From NCBI GenBank assembly GCA_002393555.1, contig DGSP01000026.1:1-18159 (forward strand): 18,159 nucleotides of DNA, written 5' to 3'. The translations under genes and the position numbers were made by a program. This stretch comes from Prevotellaceae bacterium UBA4359 (lineage in GTDB: Bacteria > Bacteroidota > Bacteroidia > Bacteroidales > Bacteroidaceae). Positions 1-7,257 of the stretch are shown in pieces (within the stretch, counting starts at the first letter, position 1; every line of letters starts with the position of its first letter). The notes below the pieces were generated by a model, which worked only from the letters and a program-made list of their open reading frames with translations, was not told the origin of the DNA and ran no database searches.

Positions 1-85
1 CGCTACTTTTTAAAGTGGGCTCAATTAACGATAATTTTATCCCAAATTATTGGAACCAATTTTTGGAAATTATTGTCCGAGAAAA

Positions 86-102
86 ATGCGGCCCCGCCGC
101 AT
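86..102 (-). terminator. candidate intrinsic terminator reading leftward
   Basis: A 7-bp perfect inverted repeat (ATGCGGC / GCCGCAT, 3-base loop) is followed on the minus strand by a short T run (TTTTTCTC). This would suit the end of a leftward gene, but no leftward gene is visible to its right, so it may be only a hairpin or half of a bidirectional signal for a gene outside the window. The T run is short. Confidence 0.3.
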
Positions 103-167
103 CATATAGACTATTTTCGTTCACCTGCTTAATTGTTTTCCCTCCTTCTCATCTCTTCAGCGAACGT

Positions 168-382
168 GCACCTGCATCCACTGCCATCCCGCACCCGTAT
201 CCACCACCGTCGTCCACTCGCCATCACCTCCATCTCTCACCCGCATCTTCCTTCCCCTCTCACCCGCATCAACCTCAGCCTCCCACCCGTATCAACCTCC
301 ATCTCCCACCATTATCAACCTCCCCCTCGCACCTGTATCAACCTCCGCCTCGCACTCGTATCAACCTCCGGCTGGCACTCGT
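168..382. repeat. degenerate 23-bp tandem repeat array, about nine units
   Basis: The landmark ATC(A/C)ACC-type word recurs at 176, 199, 223, 245, 268, 291, 314, 337 and 360. The spacing is 22-24 bases and exactly 23 for the last five units. Each unit reads roughly ATCAACCTCC, two variable bases, CT, then CGCACYCGT. The plus strand is strongly C-rich and nearly free of G. The unit length is not a multiple of three, so the reading frame shifts at each copy and the array is unlikely to be kept for a protein product. The open frames through it exist because stop codons are rare in such C-rich DNA. The most regular copies are at the right end; the left copies are decayed. Confidence 0.8.
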
Positions 383-402
383 ATTATCCCTCAACGAGAT
401 GC

Positions 403-448
403 CTGCCAGAAGCGAGAAAAAACGACTGCCAGAAGCGTGAAGACATGG
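403..448. repeat. second direct repeat pair, also 23 bp apart
   Basis: CTGCCAGAAGCG occurs at 403 and again at 426, each followed by a similar GA-rich stretch. The spacing is 23 bases, the same period as the C-rich array just to the left, although the sequence is unrelated and purine-rich. A weak third landmark (CTGGAGGG) starts at 449. No function is evident. Confidence 0.55.
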
Positions 449-609
449 CTGGAGGGTGGAAGAAGATGCGTAAGGGAGTTCATGGAAGACTAAAGTTTGG
501 CTTCGTCGAAGGTTCGCACGTTTCAACTTGCTTGATTCCTCGTGTCTTGTGGGGAAAGTGGAGCAACACGGCCTCCTTACGTGCAACGTCGTTGCATGTG
601 CATTTTGTG

Positions 610-637
610 CGGCGTACAATATATATGTTGTACGCCG
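610..637. repeat. 10-bp perfect inverted repeat in the leaderless gap
   Basis: CGGCGTACAA at 610-619 and TTGTACGCCG at 628-637 are perfect reverse complements around an 8-base AT-rich centre. It lies about 85 bases upstream of the -33 box of the metallophosphoesterase promoter. It could be an operator for a dimeric regulator or a hairpin. There is no T run after it on either strand, so it is not a typical intrinsic terminator. The rest of the stretch between 449 and 722 holds nothing else I can name. Confidence 0.5.
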
Positions 638-722
638 TTGCTATTGTAATTTGTATGCCGTGCAGACAAGGGCGGAAACGTCGTTTTGTCCGCTCCGTTT
701 GTGTTTTTTTGGGGTGGAATAG

Positions 723-752
723 TTTGTCAATCAGAATTTTTGTGTACCTTTG
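723..752 (+). promoter_or_regulatory. Bacteroidetes-type promoter of the phosphoesterase operon
   Basis: A TTTG -33 box at 723-726 is followed after 18 bases by TACCTTTG at 745-752, matching the Bacteroidetes pattern TTTG-N19-21-TAnnTTTG. Transcription would start near 759, giving a leader of about 40 bases before the ATG at 799. This also argues that the true coding start is 799 and not an upstream in-frame ATG. Confidence 0.75.
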
Positions 753-798
753 TGGCCATCTTTTACTGAAAACAAATAACTCTAACCTGTACCTGTTT

Positions 799-2220
799 AT
801 GAAATTTCGACTGGCGGCACTGAACATCCTGCTATGGGTGGCCGCAACAACTGTTTCCGCACAAATGACCTTCACGCTCCAGGGCGGCATCACCTACGGC
901 GATGTGGCCGAGTGTGACGGCAAGGGCTTCACCACTGTCACCCTGCCCGCAGGCACCGACCTGAGTGGACTTATCACAGCCGTGGCTGTCGATGGCTCAC
1001 CCGTTGATGCCGGCGAGGTGACGCCCAATCCCACCACGACCACGCTCAACTACGACGAACTGAAGGTGTTCACCTATCAGAACCGTGCCTACGGCTTCCG
1101 CTTTGTGGAGGATGTGTGGTTCTGTGCGGTGTTTGTCAGCGACTGCCATGTGGAACACAGCGGACATGATGCCACAAGCACTTCGGCCATGACTGCTATC
1201 TCTAACAATATTATTGCCATGGGACGCACGGCCTACACCGAAACTCCCAAAGTGAAGTTCAGCGGTGTGGAAGGATTGCCTTCGGACTACATTCCCAAAG
1301 CCGACATCGTGTTTAGCCTTGGCGACTGCGATGCCGACAAGGATGACCACACGAATTTCCTTGCCAGCACGGCCACGCTGTTCAAGAATGCCAATATCCC
1401 TTTCATCTTTGTGGCAGGCAACCACGACTTTTCGCCCGACTATTGGACGGGCAGCGATCCCGACTATGGTGTGACCAGCGGAACCAGCGGAGGGGCTGCG
1501 GCTGACAAGCAAACGCTGAAAGTGATAAAGGAGAATAACTCCTATTGGAGCAGTCAGGGTGTCTTCGACAGTGATGGCGCGTTGGAGTATATCACCGATG
1601 CTAACTATGGCAGTTATGGTTTCCAGCCCTGGCATTTTACGTTCAAGTTTAAGGATGTGCGTTTCTATTGTGCCAACAACTATTGGTTCCAGAAATCGTA
1701 TGATGGAAGTTTCACGAAAGCGTTGGGTGTCTTGTTGGCCCGAGCCACATACTATTCGCCCGATGGCACAATCAATGCACTCAACTCATTTGTGGATAGC
1801 CATCGGGATGAGGCCTCTGTGTGGATGCAGCACATCCCCTTCAATCATGGCAGCGATGTGAAGCGTTGGTGGCTCGACCAGTGTGATGCAGGGTATGGCT
1901 ATTATATCAAGACCACCAACACGTCTGAGTATGGAACGGATGTGGATGTGGAACTCTGGTCGAACACGGGTGGAACGGCGACCCAATATGCCAACAAGAA
2001 GCGCGATGCGTTGGCCACTATCATCGAGAAGACGACGAATCCAGTGCACTTCTCTGGCCATGTGCATACCTTCGCCGACAAGACGTGGACCAACAACAAT
2101 CATTCAACCCGTGACTACACGGTGGCTGCACCTGGCAACTCCAGCCAAAGCAACAATGCGTATGTGGTGCTAATCAAAAGGGGGGAAGGCGTGAAAGCGG
2201 TGGTGCAGACTCAGTTCTAA
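799..2220 (+). CDS. secreted calcineurin-like metallophosphoesterase
   Basis: The 473-residue protein has an N-terminal signal peptide (about residues 1-21, hydrophobic core then VSAQ), so it acts outside the cytoplasm. The metallophosphoesterase motifs appear in order: SDCH (D115, H117), GDCDAD at 175-180 (a variant of GDxxD), GNHD at 207-210, a single His in MQHIPF (H345) and GHVH at 420-423. Together these form the dimetal phosphoesterase site. The substrate cannot be told from sequence. The open frame continues to position 133, but those codons run through the 23-bp repeats and lie upstream of the promoter; the start at 799 gives a clean signal peptide. The next gene begins 36 bases later with no promoter between, so the two are probably co-transcribed and both hydrolyse phosphoesters outside the cell. 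Function as a phosphoesterase is secure; calling it a nucleotidase or phosphodiesterase would be a guess. Confidence 0.9.
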   Translation: MKFRLAALNILLWVAATTVSAQMTFTLQGGITYGDVAECDGKGFTTVTLPAGTDLSGLITAVAVDGSPVDAGEVTPNPTTTTLNYDELKVFTYQNRAYGFRFVEDVWFCAVFVSDCHVEHSGHDATSTSAMTAISNNIIAMGRTAYTETPKVKFSGVEGLPSDYIPKADIVFSLGDCDADKDDHTNFLASTATLFKNANIPFIFVAGNHDFSPDYWTGSDPDYGVTSGTSGGAAADKQTLKVIKENNSYWSSQGVFDSDGALEYITDANYGSYGFQPWHFTFKFKDVRFYCANNYWFQKSYDGSFTKALGVLLARATYYSPDGTINALNSFVDSHRDEASVWMQHIPFNHGSDVKRWWLDQCDAGYGYYIKTTNTSEYGTDVDVELWSNTGGTATQYANKKRDALATIIEKTTNPVHFSGHVHTFADKTWTNNNHSTRDYTVAAPGNSSQSNNAYVVLIKRGEGVKAVVQTQF

Positions 2221-2256
2221 AACAATGAATTACATGAATTAAAAGAATTGCTTTTT

Positions 2257-5200
2257 ATGAAACGACATATATTTGCAGCACTTGTGCTTTTAGGACTGGC
2301 TGGCAGTGCAAAGGCCGACACATCTCTGCTCACTACAGCTGACGGATGGACACGTATAACCACCCTCCCCACAGCCACCGACATCGCCAACAACTACTAT
2401 GTGTTTGTGGACAATACACACGACTTGATGTTGGGTGTGGGCAAAGGGGTGAATCAGAACACCAAGTGGTACTCGCTGGGTGTGTTTTATCAGACCTCAG
2501 TGAGTCCCACTTCAGCCCACATCAACGGAAAGACCTGGACGTTGGAGACGCAGGGCAATGGCTTTGCCATGCGCAATTTGGAATACAGCGTTTCGCCCTT
2601 CCAGACGGAGTGGGGGGCAGCGTGGAAATTTGACACCAACGATGTGTATGCCACAGCCAATGAGTGGTGTGAAGTGTTGCTGGCATACACAGATGGAGCA
2701 TGGACTGTTCAGAATGGCAAATACCCCGATGCAGGCTATCTGGGACCTTGGACAAACGGCAATTTCACGGCTGGTGCCGAGTGTGCGGTCAATAAGACAG
2801 GCAACAACATAGGCAAGTTCCAAATCTACGCCATCAGCCGCGAACGCTTCAAGCGAAACCTGATGAGCAGTGCCTCGGCAGACAACCCCGTCGATTTGAC
2901 ACCGTGGTATGTGACGAACGCCACCTTTGACGCAAACAGCATCGAGGGTTGGACAGAAGAGGGGGAGGGCAATAACTTCAACTACGACAAGACTGGCTGT
3001 GAAATCTGGCATCGCACCGACTTCAAGATTTATCAGAAAGTGACTGTGCCCAAAGGCACCTATAAGGTGTCGGTGCAAGCCACAGGCAGCACATCGGGTA
3101 CACTTTATGGCATCAGTGGTGCAAGCACCTCGGCTGCCAATGCAACCGAGATCAATAAGGACAATTTTCAGAACACGGTCCTCGCCATGATACAGGACCG
3201 TTCCTATGGAAAGATAACCACGGGTGAGATAACCGTCAGCGATGGTTCGCTGACCATCGGCTTTAAGGACGAAACGACCAGTCAATGGGATGTGTTTGAC
3301 AATTTCAAACTCTATTGCACAGGGGTGAAGCAAGCAGAAATACTCAAAGCCGACCGAGAGGTACTGCTCGCCGCTCTTGACCACTTCGAGACCCACTACA
3401 ATCTGGTTGATGGGACTGACTACAGCCGGCAGACGATGAGCGAAGAGGCCTGGACTTCTTTAATCAATCAGGTAAATGTTGCCAGCCTAGCTCTCGACGA
3501 CACTGGGCAAGCGGCCAACTATAATACCCTGGCCAACGAACTGATGGCTCAGATGGAGGCTACCGATGCCTCAATGTTGCTCTTCAGCCGCTATCAGACC
3601 GTGCTCAACGCTGTCATCCCCGTGTTGGGTACATCGGCTGCCGAACCATCAGACACCGACACCGATGCCACCCTGCTGGCGGCCATCGACCGTCTGAACG
3701 CGGCCTACGACAACTATACCGTCGAAGCCGACTACACCCATTTCCTTACTGCCGAGCGAGGCTTCACGGAGGTGACTTCCATCGACGATATTGTGGCCGA
3801 TGACCAGTATTGCTACATTCTGGCTTCGGCCGAGACCACGGCACTCTACGTCGGTGTGGGAGCATACCAAGACAAGCCAGGCTGGGCAGGCGAAGATACG
3901 AAGGCCCTGCGTTACCGCTCGGCTCTGGGCGACCCCGTACTGGATCTTTCCAACTTCTTCACCATCGAGCAGGAAAATGGCTACATAGGGTTGCGCAATG
4001 TCTATTACTCTACAAGCCTGTTCCAGACCCACGACGGTGCAGGGTTCATGTATGTGCTCACCTACACCGAACCCACCATGAGTGACTGGTGCTACCTGAC
4101 ACCAGCCTGCCAAGATGGCTACTGGACATTTGAGAACGGAAAATACCCCATGTCGAGCGATGCCTATTATAAAGGATTTCTTGGACCGTGGAACAAACGG
4201 GTGGCTGATGGCGAACCGATTGCCGCCAATCGTACCAATGTTGCTGGCGACGAGGCTGGTCACTACCGCCTGTTCCGCATCAGCCGTGCCGACCTCGTGG
4301 CTCGGCGCAACCAATTGTTGCAGAGTGTCACACCTTCCTGGCCGATCAATGCCACATGGCGAATTACCAACCCTTCGTTTGAGACAGGTGACGAGACGGG
4401 ATGGACGCTCACGGGCAAGGATCCTGCCGGCAATGATGAGTTCAAGGTGCGCGGCGACTACACGATGACCAACAAGGATGGCAACTGTCTGATGAACGCT
4501 TTCCAGTGGTGGGCTTCGAGCCTCAGTGTGAGCCAGACGGTGAGCGGCCTGCCTGCTGGACAGTATCAGTTGTCGGGTGTGGTGGCCACATGGGAAGGAC
4601 GCACCGTTACTTTCAGTGCCAATGAGGTCAGTGCTACGCAGCATGGCCAGGGAGAAGACACGGGCATCAGAGTGAATGCCGACGTCACCATCGGTTCCGA
4701 TGGCCAGTTGACCATCACGGTTGGCAGCACAGGCCAATGGTGGGTTGAAGGCCGTGAAGGTGAAACTCGGACCTTCTTCAAACTCGACGATGTGCAGTTG
4801 CGATGCAAGAGACTCTTCCTCGATGCATACGCCATGCCGTTGCCTAACGACAACACACCTCTTACCTCTGGGCAGTGGTACTACTTTGAGACGGACTACA
4901 GTACAGAATATCAGTTGGTGGGCAATCTGGAAGGCCTCGTTTACAGCACTGCAGGCAACATGCCCGCAGGTTCCGACACCGAGACTGCTGCCCAGCGTGT
5001 GCTGACCCTGCCTGTGGGGCGCACTTACTTCAAGACGACTGTCAGCGGGGTGTCGCTGGTCGTGATGCCTTATCGCAACGTGGAAGAGGGAACTTTCACC
5101 GCCGTGGCACTTAATGTGGACGGACTTCCCAACACGATTGCCACCGTGGAACTGAATCCCGATGGCCCTGGGGCTGACGGCACCCAAAAGATCAGTCAGT

Positions 5201-6807
5201 ATCTGGCCTCGAAAAACTACGACTTTATCGGTTGCAGCGAGGACTTCAACTACCACGGCTCGCTCATGTCGAGTTTGACCGACGGCTACAGCAGCGCTAC
5301 TGTGCGCGCCACTCTAAGCGTGGGCGATTTGCCTTGGAGTCAGATGATTCAGGGGAAGTTCCGCTTCGACACCGACGGCTTGAACCTTATCTGGAAAAAT
5401 GCCGCAGTGGCAGCCACCAATGAGAGTTGGACGCAGTGGAACGACATGGAATCGACCGATGGCAACCAGTATGTGAAGAAGGGCTACCGCCACTATGACA
5501 TGTATCTCAGTGCCAATGCAATCATCGATGTCTATGTGCTTCACATGGATGCCGGTGACACCAATGCCACGTGGTCGCGTGAGTCGCAGTGGCGACAACT
5601 GGCCGATGCCATCAATGCCAGCGACCACAACCGTGCCAAACTCATTATAGGCGACACCAATAGCCGATGGACTCGTGAGGACATCATCGCCAACTTCAAT
5701 CAGCGGCTTGATGCAGACCTTTCGATGAGCGATGTGTGGGTGGAACTCTATCGCAATGGTATCTATCCCGCAACAGACGAGGACGACCTTACCGACCAGA
5801 GCGAACCGACCAACTATACCAACTATGAGATTGTGGATAAGATTATCTATATCAATCCAACGGCGGCCAACACCGTGAGGCTGACACCACAGGCTTTCCG
5901 CATTGAGCAGGACTATACTTACGGTACGGTCGAAGGCACGGACAACACCACACCGTTAGGCGACCACCGACCTGTGGTGGTTACGTTCAAGTATCAGTTG
6001 TCGGGCGAGGTCACACCCACCTCTATCGTACTCTACGATGACCATGACAATGCTTCTGTCATCGCCGGTGCGGCAGGAGTTCTGGCCGATGTCACGCTGC
6101 AGGGCCGCACCCTCTTCAAGGATGGTTCATGGAACACGCTCTGTCTGCCTTTTAACATCAGTCCAGAAATGCTGAACGATGAGAGTCATCCGCTCTATGG
6201 AGCCGCCATCAAGGAACTGGGCAACAGCGATGGCTGCAACACGGGTTTTGAGGCTTCGACGGGGGTCCTCCATCTCGATTTTCTCGATGCAGCGAAGGGA
6301 ATCTTGCCTGCCCATGCCTACATCGTGAAGTGGGATAGGGCCGAGGATTATGTGAGCGATGATGCCCATAATCTGGTCAACCCAACCTTTGTGGGAGTGA
6401 GAATCAGCGATGAAGACCCTGCCGAGAACAATAGCGTGACCAGTAGCGACGGTGCTGTCACTTTCCAAGGACTGTATTCGCCTCTTGCCCTTGCTGCAGG
6501 CGACCAGGCAAGACTCTATATGGGTGATGGCAATAATCTCTACTATTCCACGGAGGAGGGCTTCCAGGTGGGGGCTTTCCGCGCCTACTTCCAACTGAAT
6601 CTCGATGTAGCCGCAGTTGCCAATGTACGTTCCATTGTGCTTGACTTTGGCGATGGCGAAATCTCTGAAATCACGGGCATCGCGGAGTGTTCGGATCATC
6701 TGAGGGAATCCATGGTCTGGTACACGCTCGACGGCCGCCGTCTGCTGGGCAAGCCGACTCGGAGAGGGGTCTATATCAATGGGAACAGGAAAGTTGTGAT
6801 ACCCTGA
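2257..6807 (+). CDS. giant secreted modular protein with an endonuclease/exonuclease/phosphatase (EEP) domain
   Basis: The protein has 1516 residues. A signal peptide (1-20, ending SAKA) is followed by module A1 (about 21-205) and a sandwich-like domain A2 (217-353). A helical FIVAR-like linker (356-490) leads to module B1 (493-685), a homologue of A1, and then a second sandwich-like domain B2 (701-848). The EEP domain spans about 947-1250. Its expected catalytic positions are visible: N953 (LNVDGL), E995 (GCSED), H1096 and D1098 (LHMDAG), D1133 and N1135 (GDTN), D1194 (DKIIYI), and D1236-H1237 (GDHRP). The C-terminal 260 residues end in a short motif (YTLDGRR, then GVYINGNRKVVI) like the tails of many Prevotella and Bacteroides secreted proteins. 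The EEP fold covers nucleases, sphingomyelinases and inositol phosphatases, so the substrate is open. ATG 2257 is preferred over an in-frame TTG at 2248 because it begins the signal peptide. Confidence 0.88.
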   Translation: MKRHIFAALVLLGLAGSAKADTSLLTTADGWTRITTLPTATDIANNYYVFVDNTHDLMLGVGKGVNQNTKWYSLGVFYQTSVSPTSAHINGKTWTLETQGNGFAMRNLEYSVSPFQTEWGAAWKFDTNDVYATANEWCEVLLAYTDGAWTVQNGKYPDAGYLGPWTNGNFTAGAECAVNKTGNNIGKFQIYAISRERFKRNLMSSASADNPVDLTPWYVTNATFDANSIEGWTEEGEGNNFNYDKTGCEIWHRTDFKIYQKVTVPKGTYKVSVQATGSTSGTLYGISGASTSAANATEINKDNFQNTVLAMIQDRSYGKITTGEITVSDGSLTIGFKDETTSQWDVFDNFKLYCTGVKQAEILKADREVLLAALDHFETHYNLVDGTDYSRQTMSEEAWTSLINQVNVASLALDDTGQAANYNTLANELMAQMEATDASMLLFSRYQTVLNAVIPVLGTSAAEPSDTDTDATLLAAIDRLNAAYDNYTVEADYTHFLTAERGFTEVTSIDDIVADDQYCYILASAETTALYVGVGAYQDKPGWAGEDTKALRYRSALGDPVLDLSNFFTIEQENGYIGLRNVYYSTSLFQTHDGAGFMYVLTYTEPTMSDWCYLTPACQDGYWTFENGKYPMSSDAYYKGFLGPWNKRVADGEPIAANRTNVAGDEAGHYRLFRISRADLVARRNQLLQSVTPSWPINATWRITNPSFETGDETGWTLTGKDPAGNDEFKVRGDYTMTNKDGNCLMNAFQWWASSLSVSQTVSGLPAGQYQLSGVVATWEGRTVTFSANEVSATQHGQGEDTGIRVNADVTIGSDGQLTITVGSTGQWWVEGREGETRTFFKLDDVQLRCKRLFLDAYAMPLPNDNTPLTSGQWYYFETDYSTEYQLVGNLEGLVYSTAGNMPAGSDTETAAQRVLTLPVGRTYFKTTVSGVSLVVMPYRNVEEGTFTAVALNVDGLPNTIATVELNPDGPGADGTQKISQYLASKNYDFIGCSEDFNYHGSLMSSLTDGYSSATVRATLSVGDLPWSQMIQGKFRFDTDGLNLIWKNAAVAATNESWTQWNDMESTDGNQYVKKGYRHYDMYLSANAIIDVYVLHMDAGDTNATWSRESQWRQLADAINASDHNRAKLIIGDTNSRWTREDIIANFNQRLDADLSMSDVWVELYRNGIYPATDEDDLTDQSEPTNYTNYEIVDKIIYINPTAANTVRLTPQAFRIEQDYTYGTVEGTDNTTPLGDHRPVVVTFKYQLSGEVTPTSIVLYDDHDNASVIAGAAGVLADVTLQGRTLFKDGSWNTLCLPFNISPEMLNDESHPLYGAAIKELGNSDGCNTGFEASTGVLHLDFLDAAKGILPAHAYIVKWDRAEDYVSDDAHNLVNPTFVGVRISDEDPAENNSVTSSDGAVTFQGLYSPLALAAGDQARLYMGDGNNLYYSTEEGFQVGAFRAYFQLNLDVAAVANVRSIVLDFGDGEISEITGIAECSDHLRESMVWYTLDGRRLLGKPTRRGVYINGNRKVVIP

Positions 6808-6832
6808 AAAAGCGATTTTGGGGAGAACTGAA

Positions 6833-6878
6833 AAAAGGAGAGGAGCGGCTCATTCACTGATGCCGCTCCTCTCCTTTT
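6833..6878. terminator. bidirectional intrinsic terminator between convergent genes
   Basis: A perfect 17-bp inverted repeat has left arm 6833-6849 and right arm 6862-6878, with a 12-base loop. The arms begin with A and end with T runs, so it can act in both directions: after the giant phosphoesterase gene on plus and after the small gene on minus. The stop codon of the small minus-strand gene lies inside the loop (6854-6856). Confidence 0.9.
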
Positions 6879-7054
6879 CTTTGCCGTGCGTTTTGTTGCA
6901 GTTGGGCCGATAGGTCTTGTTTGCCGTGTACCGTGATACGGCTATCGACGAGGCTCTGCATGAAGGTGTTGGCACGGCTGAGCAGTTCGTTGTCGTCGGC
7001 GATGAGGCTGACGAGTCGCTCCAGATGGTCGAGTTGTTCTTTCTTTTTGGACAT
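6854..7054 (-). CDS. small hypothetical protein, 66 aa, probably helical
   Basis: I do not recognise the family. The product is highly charged, rich in Leu, Glu, Lys, Asp and Gln, has no signal peptide or membrane segment, and looks like a short alpha-helical or coiled-coil protein (for example KEQLDHLERLVSLIADDNEL). Two things support it as a real gene. A TATCTTTG box on the minus strand (7084-7091) lies about 30 bases before its ATG, and the strong shared terminator begins at its stop codon. Overlapping frames on both strands have unnatural Ser/Thr/Pro- or Arg-rich composition and are rejected. It is transcribed convergently with the giant phosphoesterase gene and is separated from the thiamine operon by a repeat element and its own promoter. 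Confidence 0.6.
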   Translation of the reverse strand: MSKKKEQLDHLERLVSLIADDNELLSRANTFMQSLVDSRITVHGKQDLSAQLQQNARQRKGEERHQ

Positions 7055-7083
7055 AGTAAAAGTAGATTTTGGTTATTCGGTGG

Positions 7084-7091
7084 CAAAGATA
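7084..7091 (-). promoter_or_regulatory. -7 box (TATCTTTG) of the small gene
   Basis: On the minus strand TATCTTTG followed by CCACC lies about 30 bases before the ATG at 7054. There is no clear TTTG -33 box; the expected place is filled by the TTTTCAC-type repeats bordering the intergenic element. Confidence 0.55.
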
Positions 7092-7102
7092 GTGATTTTA
7101 AG

Positions 7103-7257
7103 TGAAAAATGAAAAGTGAAAAGACTTTTAAGTGAAGAGTGAAGAGTGAAAAGTGAAAAATCTAAGTTACTTTTGCAAACATGGAACCCTCCGGATGGCA
7201 GGTAATATGGATTTTTCACTTTTCACTTAAAAACACTCTTCATTTTTCACTCTTCTG
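7103..7257. repeat. intergenic inverted-repeat element, copy 1, with GTGAAAA-type flanks
   Basis: The core at 7145-7227 has arms 7145-7162 and 7210-7227 that match over 18 bases (AGTGAAAAGTGAAAAATC), extended inward by imperfect TAAGTTAC/ATATTAC pairing. The centre contains CCTCCGGATGGCAGGTAA. Both sides are bordered by short tandem units of AAAAGTGA/GAAGAGTGA type (7103-7152; reverse complement 7217-7257). It is homologous to the element at 17155-17243 but inverted on the plus strand. On the minus strand it begins at the stop codon of the thiamine pyrophosphokinase gene, whose TGA is part of a GAGTGAAAA unit, and ends just before the promoter of the small gene. It may act as terminator and spacer. 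Confidence 0.8.

Noticed and set aside
176..382. CRISPR array or repeat-protein gene
   Set aside because: The units are contiguous with no unique spacers, and the 23-base period breaks any reading frame.
15..440. Plus-strand open frame rich in Pro, His, Ser and Thr
   Set aside because: It is the C-rich 23-bp repeat array read in another frame; no promoter and biased composition.
133..798. N-terminal extension of the metallophosphoesterase frame (222 extra codons)
   Set aside because: It reads through the 23-bp repeats in shifting frames, lies mostly upstream of the TTTG/TACCTTTG promoter at 723-752, and hides a clean signal peptide beginning at 799.
3649..5256. 535-codon minus-strand open frame inside the giant secreted protein gene
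   Set aside because: The plus frame has continuous domain structure and a signal peptide; the minus frame has none.
7103..7257. Insertion sequence remnant
   Set aside because: No transposase fragment lies between the arms and no clear target duplication can be told apart from the GTGAAAA repeats. At about 70 bases it is too short for an IS, although a MITE remains possible.
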